Assembly (NCBI GenBank): GCA_903870275.1
Contig: CAIQCK010000123.1
Span: forward strand, 1-48,312
Direction: 5' to 3'
Length of the DNA stretch: 48,312 nt
Origin: an uncultured bacterium
GTDB taxonomy: Bacteria; Verrucomicrobiota; Verrucomicrobiia; CAIQCK01
In this document: piece after piece, positions 7,673-15,989 of the stretch
Layout of the letters: each line of letters starts with the position of its first letter
Position numbering within the stretch: position 1 is the first letter of the stretch
Program-made: the position numbers and the translations under genes
Notes under the pieces: generated by a model
Database searches by the model: none
Seen by the model: only the letters and a program-made list of their open reading frames with translations
What the model was told of the DNA's origin: nothing

Positions 7673-10464
7673 ACAGTCTTTCCGTTTTCCTTCGTCACCG
7701 TCAGCACTACAGTAACGCAACGCGAACAAATCGTCGAATGTTCCGGGTGTTGCCCGACCGACGGCTCCCATCGCCAGCACCGGGCGCATTTCCGGCCCGA
7801 AGCGGGCGCGACTTTTACGCTAAAGGGCTCGTCGCGGTCAAGCTCGATTGCCACTTGCGAGACAATGAAAAGCCCGGGCAGTTGGGATTCGAAATATTTC
7901 AGCATCGCCCGCGTCTCCGCGTCGCCGCCGCTCAACGTGACGGCCGCCTCCAGCGACTTGCCAATTGTGCCGGCCGCGCGCGCCTTTTCCAACTCCACCG
8001 CCACGGCCTGCCGCAGTGTTTGCATCCGCTCCCATCGCGCTTCCAGTTCGCCGTCGAACAGCCGGTCGTCGTGGCTGGGCAGCAGGGCCAGATGCACGGA
8101 GTCGAGCGCGTCGCGGCCGCCGCCGGCCCGCAGACACTGCCAGACCTCGTCGGCCGTGAACGGCAGCACCGGCGCGAGCAGCTTCGCCAGCGCCGTGGTC
8201 ATCGCGTGCATCACCGTCTGGCTGCTGCGGCGCTCGCGCGAAAACCTGCCGAGCGTGTAGAGCCGGTCCTTGAGGATGTCGAGGTAGAACGACGACAGGT
8301 CCACCGTGCAAAACTGGTTGACCCCGTGATAGACGCGGTGGAACTCATAGCTCGCGTAAGCTTCGCGGCAAGTTTTGATCAACCCCTGCAAGCGGCTCAG
8401 CGCCCAGCGGTCGAGCTCTTCCAGTTGCGCCGGTGGCACGGCGTCCTTTGCGGGATCGAAGTCGCTGAGGTTGCCGAGCAGGAAACGGAACGTGTTGCGG
8501 ACTTTGCGATACGTGCCGGCGACGCGCTCGATGATCTCCTCGCTCAGCGGCACGTCGCTGCGGTAATCCTCGCTGATCGTCCAGAGCCGCAGCACGTCGG
8601 CGCCAAACCGGTTGACATACACGTCGCTATCCTGCGGTTTGCCGTAGGACTTGGAGACTTTCTTCTTCGTCTCGAGGTCCATCAGGAAGCCGTGCGTCAC
8701 GACCGCCTTGAACGGCGCGTGACCTTCGGTGGCCAGCGCGGTCCAGAGCGCGCTTTGGAACCAGCCGCGGTGCTGATCGCTGCCTTCCAAATACAGGTCC
8801 GCCGGATAGGTCAATTCCGGCCGGGTGCGAAGCACAGCGCGATGGCTGACGCCGCTCTCAAACCACACGTCGAGGATGTCGGCGGCTTTGTGGAACTCCG
8901 TTGGCCGCTTGCAGCGCGGGCATTGCACGCCCTCGAGCAGGTCGTTGGCACTGCGCTTGAACCACGTGTCCACGCCTTCGCGCGCCACGAGCGCGACGAG
9001 CTGGTCGGTGTATTGTTTCTCCTCGAACACAAATCCGCACGGTTCGCACTTGATGACCGGAATCGGCACGCCCCAATCGCGCTGGCGGCTGATGCACCAA
9101 TCGGGCCGCTCCTCGATCATGCCCTGGATGCGGTTGAAGCCCCAACCCGGCACCCACTGGACCTTTTCGATTTCGTGCAGCGCCTTGTCGCGGAGGTTCT
9201 TGTGGTCCACGTTGATGAACCACTGCTCCGTCGCACGGAAAATGATCGGGTTCTTGCACCGCCAGCAATGCGGATAACTGTGCGCAATTTCCTCCTCGGC
9301 GACCAGCGCGCCAATCTGTTTCAGGTGCTCGACGATCGGCCGGTTCGCCTTGAACACGTGCTGGTTGGCAAAGATGCCCGCGTCGTTGGTGAGCACGCCG
9401 GAGTCGTCCACCGGCGAAAACGCCGGCAGGCCGTAGTGACGTCCAGTGTCGTAGTCCTCCAGACCGTGGCCCGGCGCGGTGTGAACGCAACCGGTGCCGG
9501 TGTCGAGCGTGACGTAGGTCGCCAACACCACCGGCGAGTCGCGCTCCATGAACGGATGCCGCGCCACGACGCCGTTGCCGTTGCTGGCTTCCAGTTCGCG
9601 GCCTTTTTGTTTCGAGATCACCTCGCAGCCGGTGACGCCGGCCTTCTGCGCCACGACCGGGAGCAACGCCTCCGCCACCAGCCACGTCTCGCCGCCGACG
9701 CGCGCCCAGACGTAATCGAAATCAGGGTGCACGGCGATGGCGAGGTTCGCCGGCAGGGTCCACGGCGTCGTCGTCCAGATAATCACGAAGCTGCCCGGTT
9801 TGCCTTTGACGGGAAACTTCACATAAACCGACGTGGACTTGTGATCGGCGTATTCCGCCTCGGCGGTCGCCGCCGCCAGCGCGGTGCGGCACGTGACGCA
9901 CCAGTACACCGGCTTCGTGTCGCGGTAGATGAAGCCCTGGTGCCACATGTCGAAAAACGTGGCGACGATGGCGGCTTCGTATTCCGGTGTCATCGTCAGG
10001 TAAGGCCGGTCCCAATCGCCGAACACGCCCAGCCGCTTGAACTGCCGGCGCTGCACGTCCACGAAATGCTCCGCGTAGCGGCGGCAACGCTCGCGCATCT
10101 GCGCCGACGTCAACTGCTCGCGGCTCTTCTCCATCTCCTTCTGCACCTTCAACTCGATCGGCAATCCGTGGCAATCCCATCCCGGCACGTAAGGCGCGCG
10201 GCGGCCGCTCATCGAAGCGGCCTTGACGACGACATCCTTGAGAATCTTGTTGAGAGCGGTGCCGATGTGGACGTTGCCGTTGGCGTAGGGCGGCCCGTCG
10301 TGCAACACAAACACCGGCGACTCGCGCCGCGCTTCTTGGATCTTTTCGTAGAGCTTCGCCGCCTCCCAACGCGCCAGCATCTGCGGCTCGCGCGTGACCA
10401 GATCGGCCTTCATCGGAAAATCCGTCTGAGGCAAGTTCAGTGTTGCTTTGTAATCGGTGGTCAT
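7669..10464 (-). CDS. ileS: isoleucyl-tRNA synthetase
   Basis: Charges tRNA-Ile and edits mischarged valine. 931 residues, the normal bacterial length. The class I signature region is at about 57-75 (DGPPYANGNVHIGTA), with Thr where HIGH has its last His. The KMSKS loop near residue 602 reads KVSKS. Other family blocks are VPGWDCHGLPIELKVQKEME, the editing domain TTTPWTLPANLAIAVHP and TAPGHGLEDYDTG, and FESGVSH. A C-terminal zinc site (CARC ... CSRC) marks the type with a Zn-binding tail. I chose ATG 10464 because it gives the usual short N-terminus before LNLPQTDFPMKADL; the ATG at 10497 lies inside the predicted promoter. First gene of the run ileS - dksA-like - lspA - miaA. Confidence 0.97.
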   Translation of the reverse strand: MTTDYKATLNLPQTDFPMKADLVTREPQMLARWEAAKLYEKIQEARRESPVFVLHDGPPYANGNVHIGTALNKILKDVVVKAASMSGRRAPYVPGWDCHGLPIELKVQKEMEKSREQLTSAQMRERCRRYAEHFVDVQRRQFKRLGVFGDWDRPYLTMTPEYEAAIVATFFDMWHQGFIYRDTKPVYWCVTCRTALAAATAEAEYADHKSTSVYVKFPVKGKPGSFVIIWTTTPWTLPANLAIAVHPDFDYVWARVGGETWLVAEALLPVVAQKAGVTGCEVISKQKGRELEASNGNGVVARHPFMERDSPVVLATYVTLDTGTGCVHTAPGHGLEDYDTGRHYGLPAFSPVDDSGVLTNDAGIFANQHVFKANRPIVEHLKQIGALVAEEEIAHSYPHCWRCKNPIIFRATEQWFINVDHKNLRDKALHEIEKVQWVPGWGFNRIQGMIEERPDWCISRQRDWGVPIPVIKCEPCGFVFEEKQYTDQLVALVAREGVDTWFKRSANDLLEGVQCPRCKRPTEFHKAADILDVWFESGVSHRAVLRTRPELTYPADLYLEGSDQHRGWFQSALWTALATEGHAPFKAVVTHGFLMDLETKKKVSKSYGKPQDSDVYVNRFGADVLRLWTISEDYRSDVPLSEEIIERVAGTYRKVRNTFRFLLGNLSDFDPAKDAVPPAQLEELDRWALSRLQGLIKTCREAYASYEFHRVYHGVNQFCTVDLSSFYLDILKDRLYTLGRFSRERRSSQTVMHAMTTALAKLLAPVLPFTADEVWQCLRAGGGRDALDSVHLALLPSHDDRLFDGELEARWERMQTLRQAVAVELEKARAAGTIGKSLEAAVTLSGGDAETRAMLKYFESQLPGLFIVSQVAIELDRDEPFSVKVAPASGRKCARCWRWEPSVGQHPEHSTICSRCVTVVLTVTKENGKTV

Positions 10465-10487
10465 TTCAGTTGGGAATTGAGCGGCGG

Positions 10488-10516
10488 ACGGTATCATGCA
10501 TCCCTCGGCGAGTCAA
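10488..10516 (-). promoter_or_regulatory. probable ileS promoter
   Basis: On the minus strand TTGACT (10516-10511) and TACCGT (10493-10488) are 17 bases apart, placing a start site near 10481 and a leader of about 17 bases before the ileS ATG. No T-box-like leader fits in that space. Confidence 0.5.
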
Positions 10517-10702
10517 CGGCCCGCAACGGCCCGCAAAGGCGGAGCCAAACCGGACGACTCGCGGCGCGGCCACGACAACCCGCCGGCGGGATTTGACTTG
10601 TCTTCGGTGGCAAGCCGGGTAAAGAAAAGCGTCCGCCGTTCGGAAAGTCCGGATGACGGATGGCGCGAAACGATCCGCAAAAATTGACACGACTGGAATT
10701 GG

Positions 10703-11551
10703 ATGGCGCACTGCCCCATTTGCACTAGCCGCACCGACAGCCGCCGTTTGGGCGGCCGTTTTTTCTATTGTCCGGACTGCGACTTTCATTTCGCGGACCT
10801 GGACGCTCTGCCGGCGGGCGGCGACGCGGCGGTTTACGACGCCGCATATTATCAACGGGGTTCCAGCCTGCTCGATCCGCTGATCCGGGCCTTCACGTGC
10901 TGGGAGCAAAAGCACATGCTATCGGTGGTGCGGAACTGCCGGCGCGTGTTGGACATCGGTTGTGGAGCCGGTTTCCTAACGCAACGGCTGCAGCAGCACG
11001 GCGCGGAAGCCTACGGCGTGGACACGTCCAGCGCGGCGATCGCGCTGGCCGCCCAAAAGGTGGACCCGTCGCGCCTGAGGTGCGGCACGCTGGCGGCGGC
11101 GAATTTTGAGCCGGATTTCTTCGACGCGGCGATAGCCATCCACGCGCTGGAACACATCCCGGATCCCGTCGCGTTTGTGACAGAAGTGCGCCGTATTTTG
11201 AAGAAGGACGGAGTTTTTCTCTTTCGGATACCGAATTTCGCGTCGTGGGAGGCGAAGGTCGCCGGCGACCGATGGTATCATTTCGATTACCCGTTCCACG
11301 TGTCGCATTATTCCCCGCAGGCGGCGACAAGGCTGCTGCAAACCAGCGGATTCCATGACGTGCGGGTCAACCATGCCGCGGCCGAGTATCGCCAAACTTT
11401 GCTTTACTCCGTATTGGCCGCTTTGAAAGTGCCGCTGCCGTTGTGGTTGAAAATCGTGTTACTGCCGTTGCAAACGGTCTTTATCCCATTATCCTGGCTG
11501 CTGGCGCGGTTGGGCAACAGCGGAACCATTGAGGTCGTTGCACGCAAATAG
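10703..11551 (+). CDS. class I SAM-dependent methyltransferase with N-terminal zinc ribbon
   Basis: 282 residues. An N-terminal zinc ribbon is formed by C4/C7 and C23/C26 (CPIC ... CPDC). The SAM-binding motif I is at 82-90 (VLDIGCGAG), the acidic residue of motif II in YGVDTS, and motif IV in IHALEHIPDP. The C-terminal 50 residues are strongly hydrophobic (YSVLAALKVPLPLWLKIVLL and beyond), suggesting membrane association. Such zinc-ribbon methyltransferases often sit in cell-surface polysaccharide loci, but the substrate cannot be told. The convergent sugar nucleotidyltransferase at 11828-12592 is compatible with that role. It stands alone on the plus strand. Confidence 0.85.
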   Translation: MAHCPICTSRTDSRRLGGRFFYCPDCDFHFADLDALPAGGDAAVYDAAYYQRGSSLLDPLIRAFTCWEQKHMLSVVRNCRRVLDIGCGAGFLTQRLQQHGAEAYGVDTSSAAIALAAQKVDPSRLRCGTLAAANFEPDFFDAAIAIHALEHIPDPVAFVTEVRRILKKDGVFLFRIPNFASWEAKVAGDRWYHFDYPFHVSHYSPQAATRLLQTSGFHDVRVNHAAAEYRQTLLYSVLAALKVPLPLWLKIVLLPLQTVFIPLSWLLARLGNSGTIEVVARK

Positions 11552-11640
11552 GGGGGATTTTGAGTCCGGGTTCAGGACGGGTAACATATTGTAGGGCAAG
11601 GCGATGGGGCCTCGAAAAGCGCCAAAAACTCAAAAACCGT

Positions 11641-11668
11641 TTGCACTTCATTCAACGGCTGCTATATT
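11641..11668 (+). promoter_or_regulatory. sigma-70-like promoter of the candidate small RNA
   Basis: TTGCAC at 11641-11646 and TATATT at 11663-11668 with a 16-base spacer. The predicted start is near 11675. No open reading frame with a ribosome-binding site follows before the terminator. Confidence 0.55.
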
Positions 11669-11674
11669 GTGCCG

Positions 11675-11785
11675 GTCTAAGGAAGCAACGGTTTAAATGA
11701 TACTTTGATTCGGGCGTGTGCATGTTCTTCATGCGGGGTTCCCCACCCCCACCTCCTTGGCATGCATCGCCCGAATCTTTTTTTA
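11675..11785 (+). ncRNA. candidate small RNA with anti-Shine-Dalgarno-like loop
   Basis: The stretch between the promoter at 11641 and a T7 tract is about 110 bases and carries no credible coding sequence. The 3' two thirds fold into one long hairpin: 10 bp GATTCGGGCG (11707-11716) with CGCCCGAATC (11768-11777), a small internal loop, then TGCATG (11719-11724) with CATGCA (11761-11766). The apical part contains GGGGTTCCCC and a C-rich single-stranded segment. Positions 11750-11758 (CACCTCCTT) match the anti-Shine-Dalgarno tail of 16S rRNA. I do not recognise a known RNA family. The 5' part has a GGAAGCAA string but lacks the SRP RNA fold. Transcription is inferred, not observed. Confidence 0.5.
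11707..11784 (+). terminator. strong rho-independent terminator / small-RNA 3' hairpin
   Basis: A 16-bp interrupted stem closed by GATTCGGGCG/CGCCCGAATC and followed directly by seven T (11778-11784). It works only in the plus direction, because the minus side has no T-tract. It could also stop read-through from the methyltransferase 155 bases upstream. Confidence 0.75.
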
Positions 11786-11827
11786 TACGAGGAGCTGATG
11801 CCATCCCGTCCGCCAGAAGCAGCGGCG

Positions 11828-12592
11828 TCAGGAAGCGGCCAGGGTTTGGCGCAGTTCGGTCAACACTTCGGGGTCGCGCACGTCAGCCCAGCGCCCCATC
11901 AGCTCACAGCCGCGGATTCGCAGGCCGGCTCGGCACATGGCAGTGAGCGCGTCAGTCAATTCATATTCGCCGCGGACGGATTTCTGCAAACGGGCGGTGA
12001 ATTCGAACACGCGAGGCGTAAAAATATAGATGCCGGCGTTATACCAAGCCGGCGCGCCGGGTTGTAGTTTGCCGGCCTGAATGAGCGTCTCCAACTGGGC
12101 CGGCGTCGGCTTTTCAATCAGATCGGTCATGAAAAAGTCCCGGTCGAAGCAAACCACCGCGCCTTTGGTGACATCCTCGCCGCGCTTGACGGTCTGCAAG
12201 GCATCCGGTTTCTCCTGGGCAAACAATCCGGTCATGCGCCGGTAGTTTTCGGGAGTGACCAGGATGTCGCCGTAGCTGAGCACGAAACTGTCGCCGCCCA
12301 CAAATTCCTTCGCCACCTCCGGGGCCTTGCCGGTGCCGTCCTGGACGACCTGTTCCACGTAGGCCAGGCGCATCCCCAGTCGCGAGCCGTCGCCAAAATG
12401 TTCGCGGATCGCGTCGCCGCGATAACCGACGATGATACAGACCTCCGTTACGCCCGCGTCGCGCAGACCGGTCAGGATGTGCTCCAGCACCGGCCGGCCG
12501 GCGATTTCCAACAGCGGCTTCGGCACCTCGCGGGTCAGTTCCTTCATCCGCGTGCCCTTGCCCGCGGCCAAAATCACACCTTTCAGCGGCAT
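11828..12592 (-). CDS. sugar-1-phosphate nucleotidylyltransferase
   Basis: Transfers a nucleotide from an NTP to a sugar 1-phosphate, making an activated sugar for glycan synthesis. 254 residues with the NTP-transferase fold: ILAAGKGTRM at 7-16 is the nucleotide-binding loop, KPLLEIAGRPVLEHIL is the base-recognition block, SYGDI is the metal-binding region, and EKPTPAQLE and NAGIYIF complete the family pattern. Length and motifs fit the RmlA/GalU-like group without the C-terminal left-handed beta-helix seen in GlmU. The sugar is not determinable. It is convergent with the candidate small RNA, with no terminator of its own visible. Confidence 0.88.
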   Translation of the reverse strand: MPLKGVILAAGKGTRMKELTREVPKPLLEIAGRPVLEHILTGLRDAGVTEVCIIVGYRGDAIREHFGDGSRLGMRLAYVEQVVQDGTGKAPEVAKEFVGGDSFVLSYGDILVTPENYRRMTGLFAQEKPDALQTVKRGEDVTKGAVVCFDRDFFMTDLIEKPTPAQLETLIQAGKLQPGAPAWYNAGIYIFTPRVFEFTARLQKSVRGEYELTDALTAMCRAGLRIRGCELMGRWADVRDPEVLTELRQTLAAS

Positions 12593-12728
12593 GGAAATAA
12601 CTCCTTGATGAACGATGAAGCGGCCGCGTCTGGAAGTGCCGTCGCCATGAAAACCGCCGCCGCCTGCTCATGACTTCGTCGTTCCACCGCTCCGCTGCTC
12701 CTGTTTTCTTGACCGCGCGGTTCCGCCG

Positions 12729-13235
12729 TCATTTCAACAACAGCGCGAGTTCCTTCTCGAACGCCTCTGCCGGATGGTAGCCAACGCGCGGCTCGCCGAC
12801 CTTCTTGCCGGTCTTGTCCAGAATGAACGTCGTCGGAATGGCCTCAATGTTGCCCCAGGCGGCGGTCGTATCCTGACCGACGACGAAGACGGGATAATTC
12901 AGCTTTCCCGATTGATGAAAACTTTTGACGGCATCAGTGTCGTCGTCCACCGACAACCCGACCACGACGAGCCCCTTGCCGCCGTACTTCTTTTGCAACT
13001 CCACGAAGCCGGGAATCTCCATGCGGCATGGCCCGCACCACGTGGCCCAGAAGTCCACGACGACGACTTTGCCTTTCAACGACGCCAGGTATTTGTCCAC
13101 ACCCGCCTTGTCGAGACGCTTGACGGAAGACGTGACTGGCGGCTCCGCGGCCTGCGCGGACTTGAAACCGCCGGACCAGGCAAGCAACGCGGAAACAATG
13201 GCAAACAGCGTCAGCCGGAGAACGCGAGTTTTCAT
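12729..13235 (-). CDS. exported TlpA/ResA-like thioredoxin
   Basis: 168 residues. An N-terminal signal peptide (about 1-29, ending SAQAAE) is followed by a thioredoxin fold with the active site WCGPC at 66-70 (Cys67 and Cys70), VVVDFWATWC before it and the cis-proline segment IPTTFILDKTGK. Such proteins act outside the cytoplasmic membrane as thiol-disulphide reductants, for example in cytochrome c maturation. I chose the ATG at 13235 because it starts a clean signal peptide; the longer frame to 13553 has a composition unlike a protein start. Its start lies 137 bases downstream of the TPR gene stop. No cytochrome biogenesis genes are nearby, so the partner is unknown. Confidence 0.9.
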   Translation of the reverse strand: MKTRVLRLTLFAIVSALLAWSGGFKSAQAAEPPVTSSVKRLDKAGVDKYLASLKGKVVVVDFWATWCGPCRMEIPGFVELQKKYGGKGLVVVGLSVDDDTDAVKSFHQSGKLNYPVFVVGQDTTAAWGNIEAIPTTFILDKTGKKVGEPRVGYHPAEAFEKELALLLK

Positions 13236-13372
13236 AAAATTCACTTGATGATGCGAGACATTACTTACGGACACAGGCCAAAGCAAGTCCACCCTCTTCC
13301 GTTGAAAACACGCCGGCGGCGTGTCAGGCATTCCGCGTCTCGCCTGCCGGCTGCTGTGCCGCGGGCGCCCAG

Positions 13373-15916
13373 TCACTTGCCGGCGGGAGCCGCTTCGGGA
13401 TGCTCGCGGCGGATCTTTTCCAACCGCTGCCGCGCAACTTCGCCGCACGGGAAGCTGGATTTGATGAGCCACTGATACACCTTCGCCGCCTCCGCCCATC
13501 GCCCCTGACTCTCCAACAACTCGCCCGCGTCGAACCCGGCCCGCGAAAACCACACCGGCTCGGCCACAATCCGCCCTTGATCATCCGTGTCGTAAAGAAC
13601 CTCCAGGTAACTATCCAACGCCTTGGTCGTTTCGCCGAGTTTCTCACGGCACTTGCCGATCTTGTAGCGTGCCTGACTCTTGAGCGCCGGACTCGCGGTC
13701 AAACTGTTCAACACCTGCTGGAAGACCACGATCGCCTGCTGGTAACGCTCCAGTTTCGGATTCGCCGGGACCTCCGTCGCCAGGCTGTAGTGGCAATCAC
13801 CTTCACGGCCCAGCGCCGCGTCTGCCTGCGGCGTGTTGGGAAAATCCCGCGCGACGCTCTCAAACACCAGCAGCGCCTCGGCGAACTTGCCTTCCTCCGA
13901 CAGCGAGTCGCCTTCGAGCACCCTTGCCTCAGCGCGCCATGGGCTGTTGCGGTAGGCCGGGTTTTTCAGCAACTCCTCCAAAATGTCGCGCGCTTCCTTG
14001 TAAGCCTGCCGATTAGACGCCGCGCGCGCGGCCAACAGCAACGCGCTGTCGGCCAACTGGTGGCCCGGCCACCGCTGCGGCACGGTGGCGAACAGTTTCT
14101 GCGCCCCGGTCCACTCCTTGTGGTTGAAATGTTGCTGCGCCAGCCAGAACATGGCTCCGGCGGCCTGCGGCGTTTTCGGGAAATCCTTCAGCACCCGTTC
14201 GAAACCTGCGCGCGCCGCCGCCTCGTCGCCGGCCCGCGCCAGACAATCCGCGCGCTCGAACATCGCCAGCGCCGCCACGTCCTCCGCCGGCTTCAACGCG
14301 AGCACTTCTTCGTAGTCGCGCGCCGCCTCCAGCCATCGCCCCGCCTTCTCCCGAGCCTCGGCCGCCGCCAACCGCGCCTGCGTTGCCAGCTTGCCCGGCG
14401 GGCGTCCGACCCAGAGTTTCTCGAACGTCTGCCAGGCTTTTTCATACCGATTTTGGGCGATATAAGCCCGGCCGAGTTGCAGCCACGCCTCGTCGGTGTG
14501 CGGGTCCTGCGGGTAGGTCACGAGAAATTTTTCCAGCGCCGCCGCGCTGCGGTCGGCCTGGCCCGCGCGGTCAGCCGCCAGCGCCAGTTGCCACAACGCC
14601 TCGCCGGCGAGCGGCCCGCCACGACCGGCGTTGAGCGCCTTTTCATAGCTGTCGGCGGCCTTCGCAAAATCGTTGGCGGTAAACGCCAGATCGCCGAGCT
14701 TGAACCACGCCTGCGCCACCAGCGCCGGCTCCTTGGCGGTCCGCGCCGCTTGGGCAAATCCATCCGCCGCCTCGGCCACGCGGCCCAGCGCCAGTTGCGA
14801 CCACGCCGCGCCGCTCTGCGCGGCCGGCGCCTCGTCGCATTGCGGGAATTGCGTCACCACCCGCTGGAAAAACACCAGCGCGTCCTCGTGCCGCTTCGAC
14901 GCCGCGAGCAATTGCCCCAGCCGCAACAGCACCGGCGCCGTCAGCGCGTCCTGCGGATGCTCGTCCACAAAAATCCGCAGCAGGCCGATCGCGTCCTCGC
15001 TCCGCGTCATCTGTTGCGGCAGTCCGCTCAACTGCGCCGCCGCCGACCGTTTCATCGCCTCGCCCGGCGCGCGAGAGAACGCCTCCCGAAACGCCGCCGC
15101 CGCCTCGGTCCATCGCCGCTGCGCCGCGCGCACCTCGCCCAGCGCAAGCCACGTTTGCGCTGCGAGCGCCGCCGGCGCGGCACGGCCGCCCGCCAGCGCC
15201 TTGTCAAACGCCGCCGCCGCGCCGTTGAGATTGCCTTGCTCCCGCCGCAACTGTCCGATCCAGTAAAGCGCCTGCAACCCGGCGGGCTGGCCGTCGAAAT
15301 GGTCAAGCACCCACTCCAAGTGCGATTCCGCCGCGCCATAGTTCTTCCGCATCAGCGCGATGCGGCCGCGCATCAACCTCGCGTCACCCTGCGTCTCGCG
15401 GGAGGCGAGCTTCGGCGGCAGCGCGGCAAACGCAGCGTCGGCGTCGTTGAATTTGTCCTGCGCGAACAGCGCGTAGCCCAGTCCGTATTGGGCCTGCGCC
15501 ACATAGTGGCTCGCTTGGAATTTCGCCAGCAACTCGCGGTAGCAAGCTTCGGCCTCCGTCCACCGGCTGGATCGCGCGAGCGCCTCGGCGTGCCAGAAAA
15601 CGAACGCGTCGGCGAAACGGCCTGCCGGAAACCTCGCCGCCGCCTCCGTCAGCCACTGCAGTCCCGCGTCCACCTGGCCGGAGAGCACCAGCGTCTCGCC
15701 AAGCAGCAGCGTAGCTTCCTCGACGTTGGAAAATTGGGGGTAGGCCGTCAGCAGCTCGCGCAACTGCCGCTCTGCGACATCGTAGATGCCGTCATGAAAC
15801 GCGTGGCTGCCCGTGCGCCACAACTCCGCCGACGAGCGCGTCTCCGCGGCACACGCCGGCCACGCCGCGAGCAGCGCGGCGCAGACGGCATACAAAAATT
15901 GAAACCTCAATCGCAC
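13373..15916 (-). CDS. large exported TPR-repeat protein
   Basis: 847 residues. A signal peptide (residues 1-23, ending PACAAE) precedes almost continuous tetratricopeptide repeats. Examples are GIYDVAERQLRELLTAYPQF, ALARSSRWTEAEACYRELLA, YEKALNAGRGGPLAGEALWQ and CREKLGETTKALDSYLEVLY. The pattern of one repeat per 34-36 residues with conserved Ala, Gly and Pro positions is the only functional signal. TPR arrays are protein-interaction scaffolds; exported ones of this size are frequent in Verrucomicrobiota, sometimes with TolB/ExbBD systems. None of those partners lies next to it. It is between uvrA and the TlpA-like gene on the same strand; its start is 73 bases downstream of the uvrA stop. 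Confidence 0.85.
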   Translation of the reverse strand: MRLRFQFLYAVCAALLAAWPACAAETRSSAELWRTGSHAFHDGIYDVAERQLRELLTAYPQFSNVEEATLLLGETLVLSGQVDAGLQWLTEAAARFPAGRFADAFVFWHAEALARSSRWTEAEACYRELLAKFQASHYVAQAQYGLGYALFAQDKFNDADAAFAALPPKLASRETQGDARLMRGRIALMRKNYGAAESHLEWVLDHFDGQPAGLQALYWIGQLRREQGNLNGAAAAFDKALAGGRAAPAALAAQTWLALGEVRAAQRRWTEAAAAFREAFSRAPGEAMKRSAAAQLSGLPQQMTRSEDAIGLLRIFVDEHPQDALTAPVLLRLGQLLAASKRHEDALVFFQRVVTQFPQCDEAPAAQSGAAWSQLALGRVAEAADGFAQAARTAKEPALVAQAWFKLGDLAFTANDFAKAADSYEKALNAGRGGPLAGEALWQLALAADRAGQADRSAAALEKFLVTYPQDPHTDEAWLQLGRAYIAQNRYEKAWQTFEKLWVGRPPGKLATQARLAAAEAREKAGRWLEAARDYEEVLALKPAEDVAALAMFERADCLARAGDEAAARAGFERVLKDFPKTPQAAGAMFWLAQQHFNHKEWTGAQKLFATVPQRWPGHQLADSALLLAARAASNRQAYKEARDILEELLKNPAYRNSPWRAEARVLEGDSLSEEGKFAEALLVFESVARDFPNTPQADAALGREGDCHYSLATEVPANPKLERYQQAIVVFQQVLNSLTASPALKSQARYKIGKCREKLGETTKALDSYLEVLYDTDDQGRIVAEPVWFSRAGFDAGELLESQGRWAEAAKVYQWLIKSSFPCGEVARQRLEKIRREHPEAAPAGK

Positions 15917-15989
15917 TCGATGATTGTGGCAGAAACGAGGCGGGCCTGTCGAGTCTGCGGGCGGTCGCGCCGCCGGGAAACCGCCGCAC

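Noticed and set aside
7627..10596. Very long plus-strand open frame of 989 codons opposite ileS
   Set aside because: Antisense shadow of ileS. In this GC-rich DNA the opposite strand stays open; the translation has no family motif and is dominated by Arg, Ala and His.
11675..11710. Possible SRP (4.5S) RNA, because of GGTCTAAGGAAGCAACGG
   Set aside because: The conserved tetraloop hairpin and symmetric loop of SRP RNA cannot be formed, and the 3' hairpin does not pair with the 5' end.
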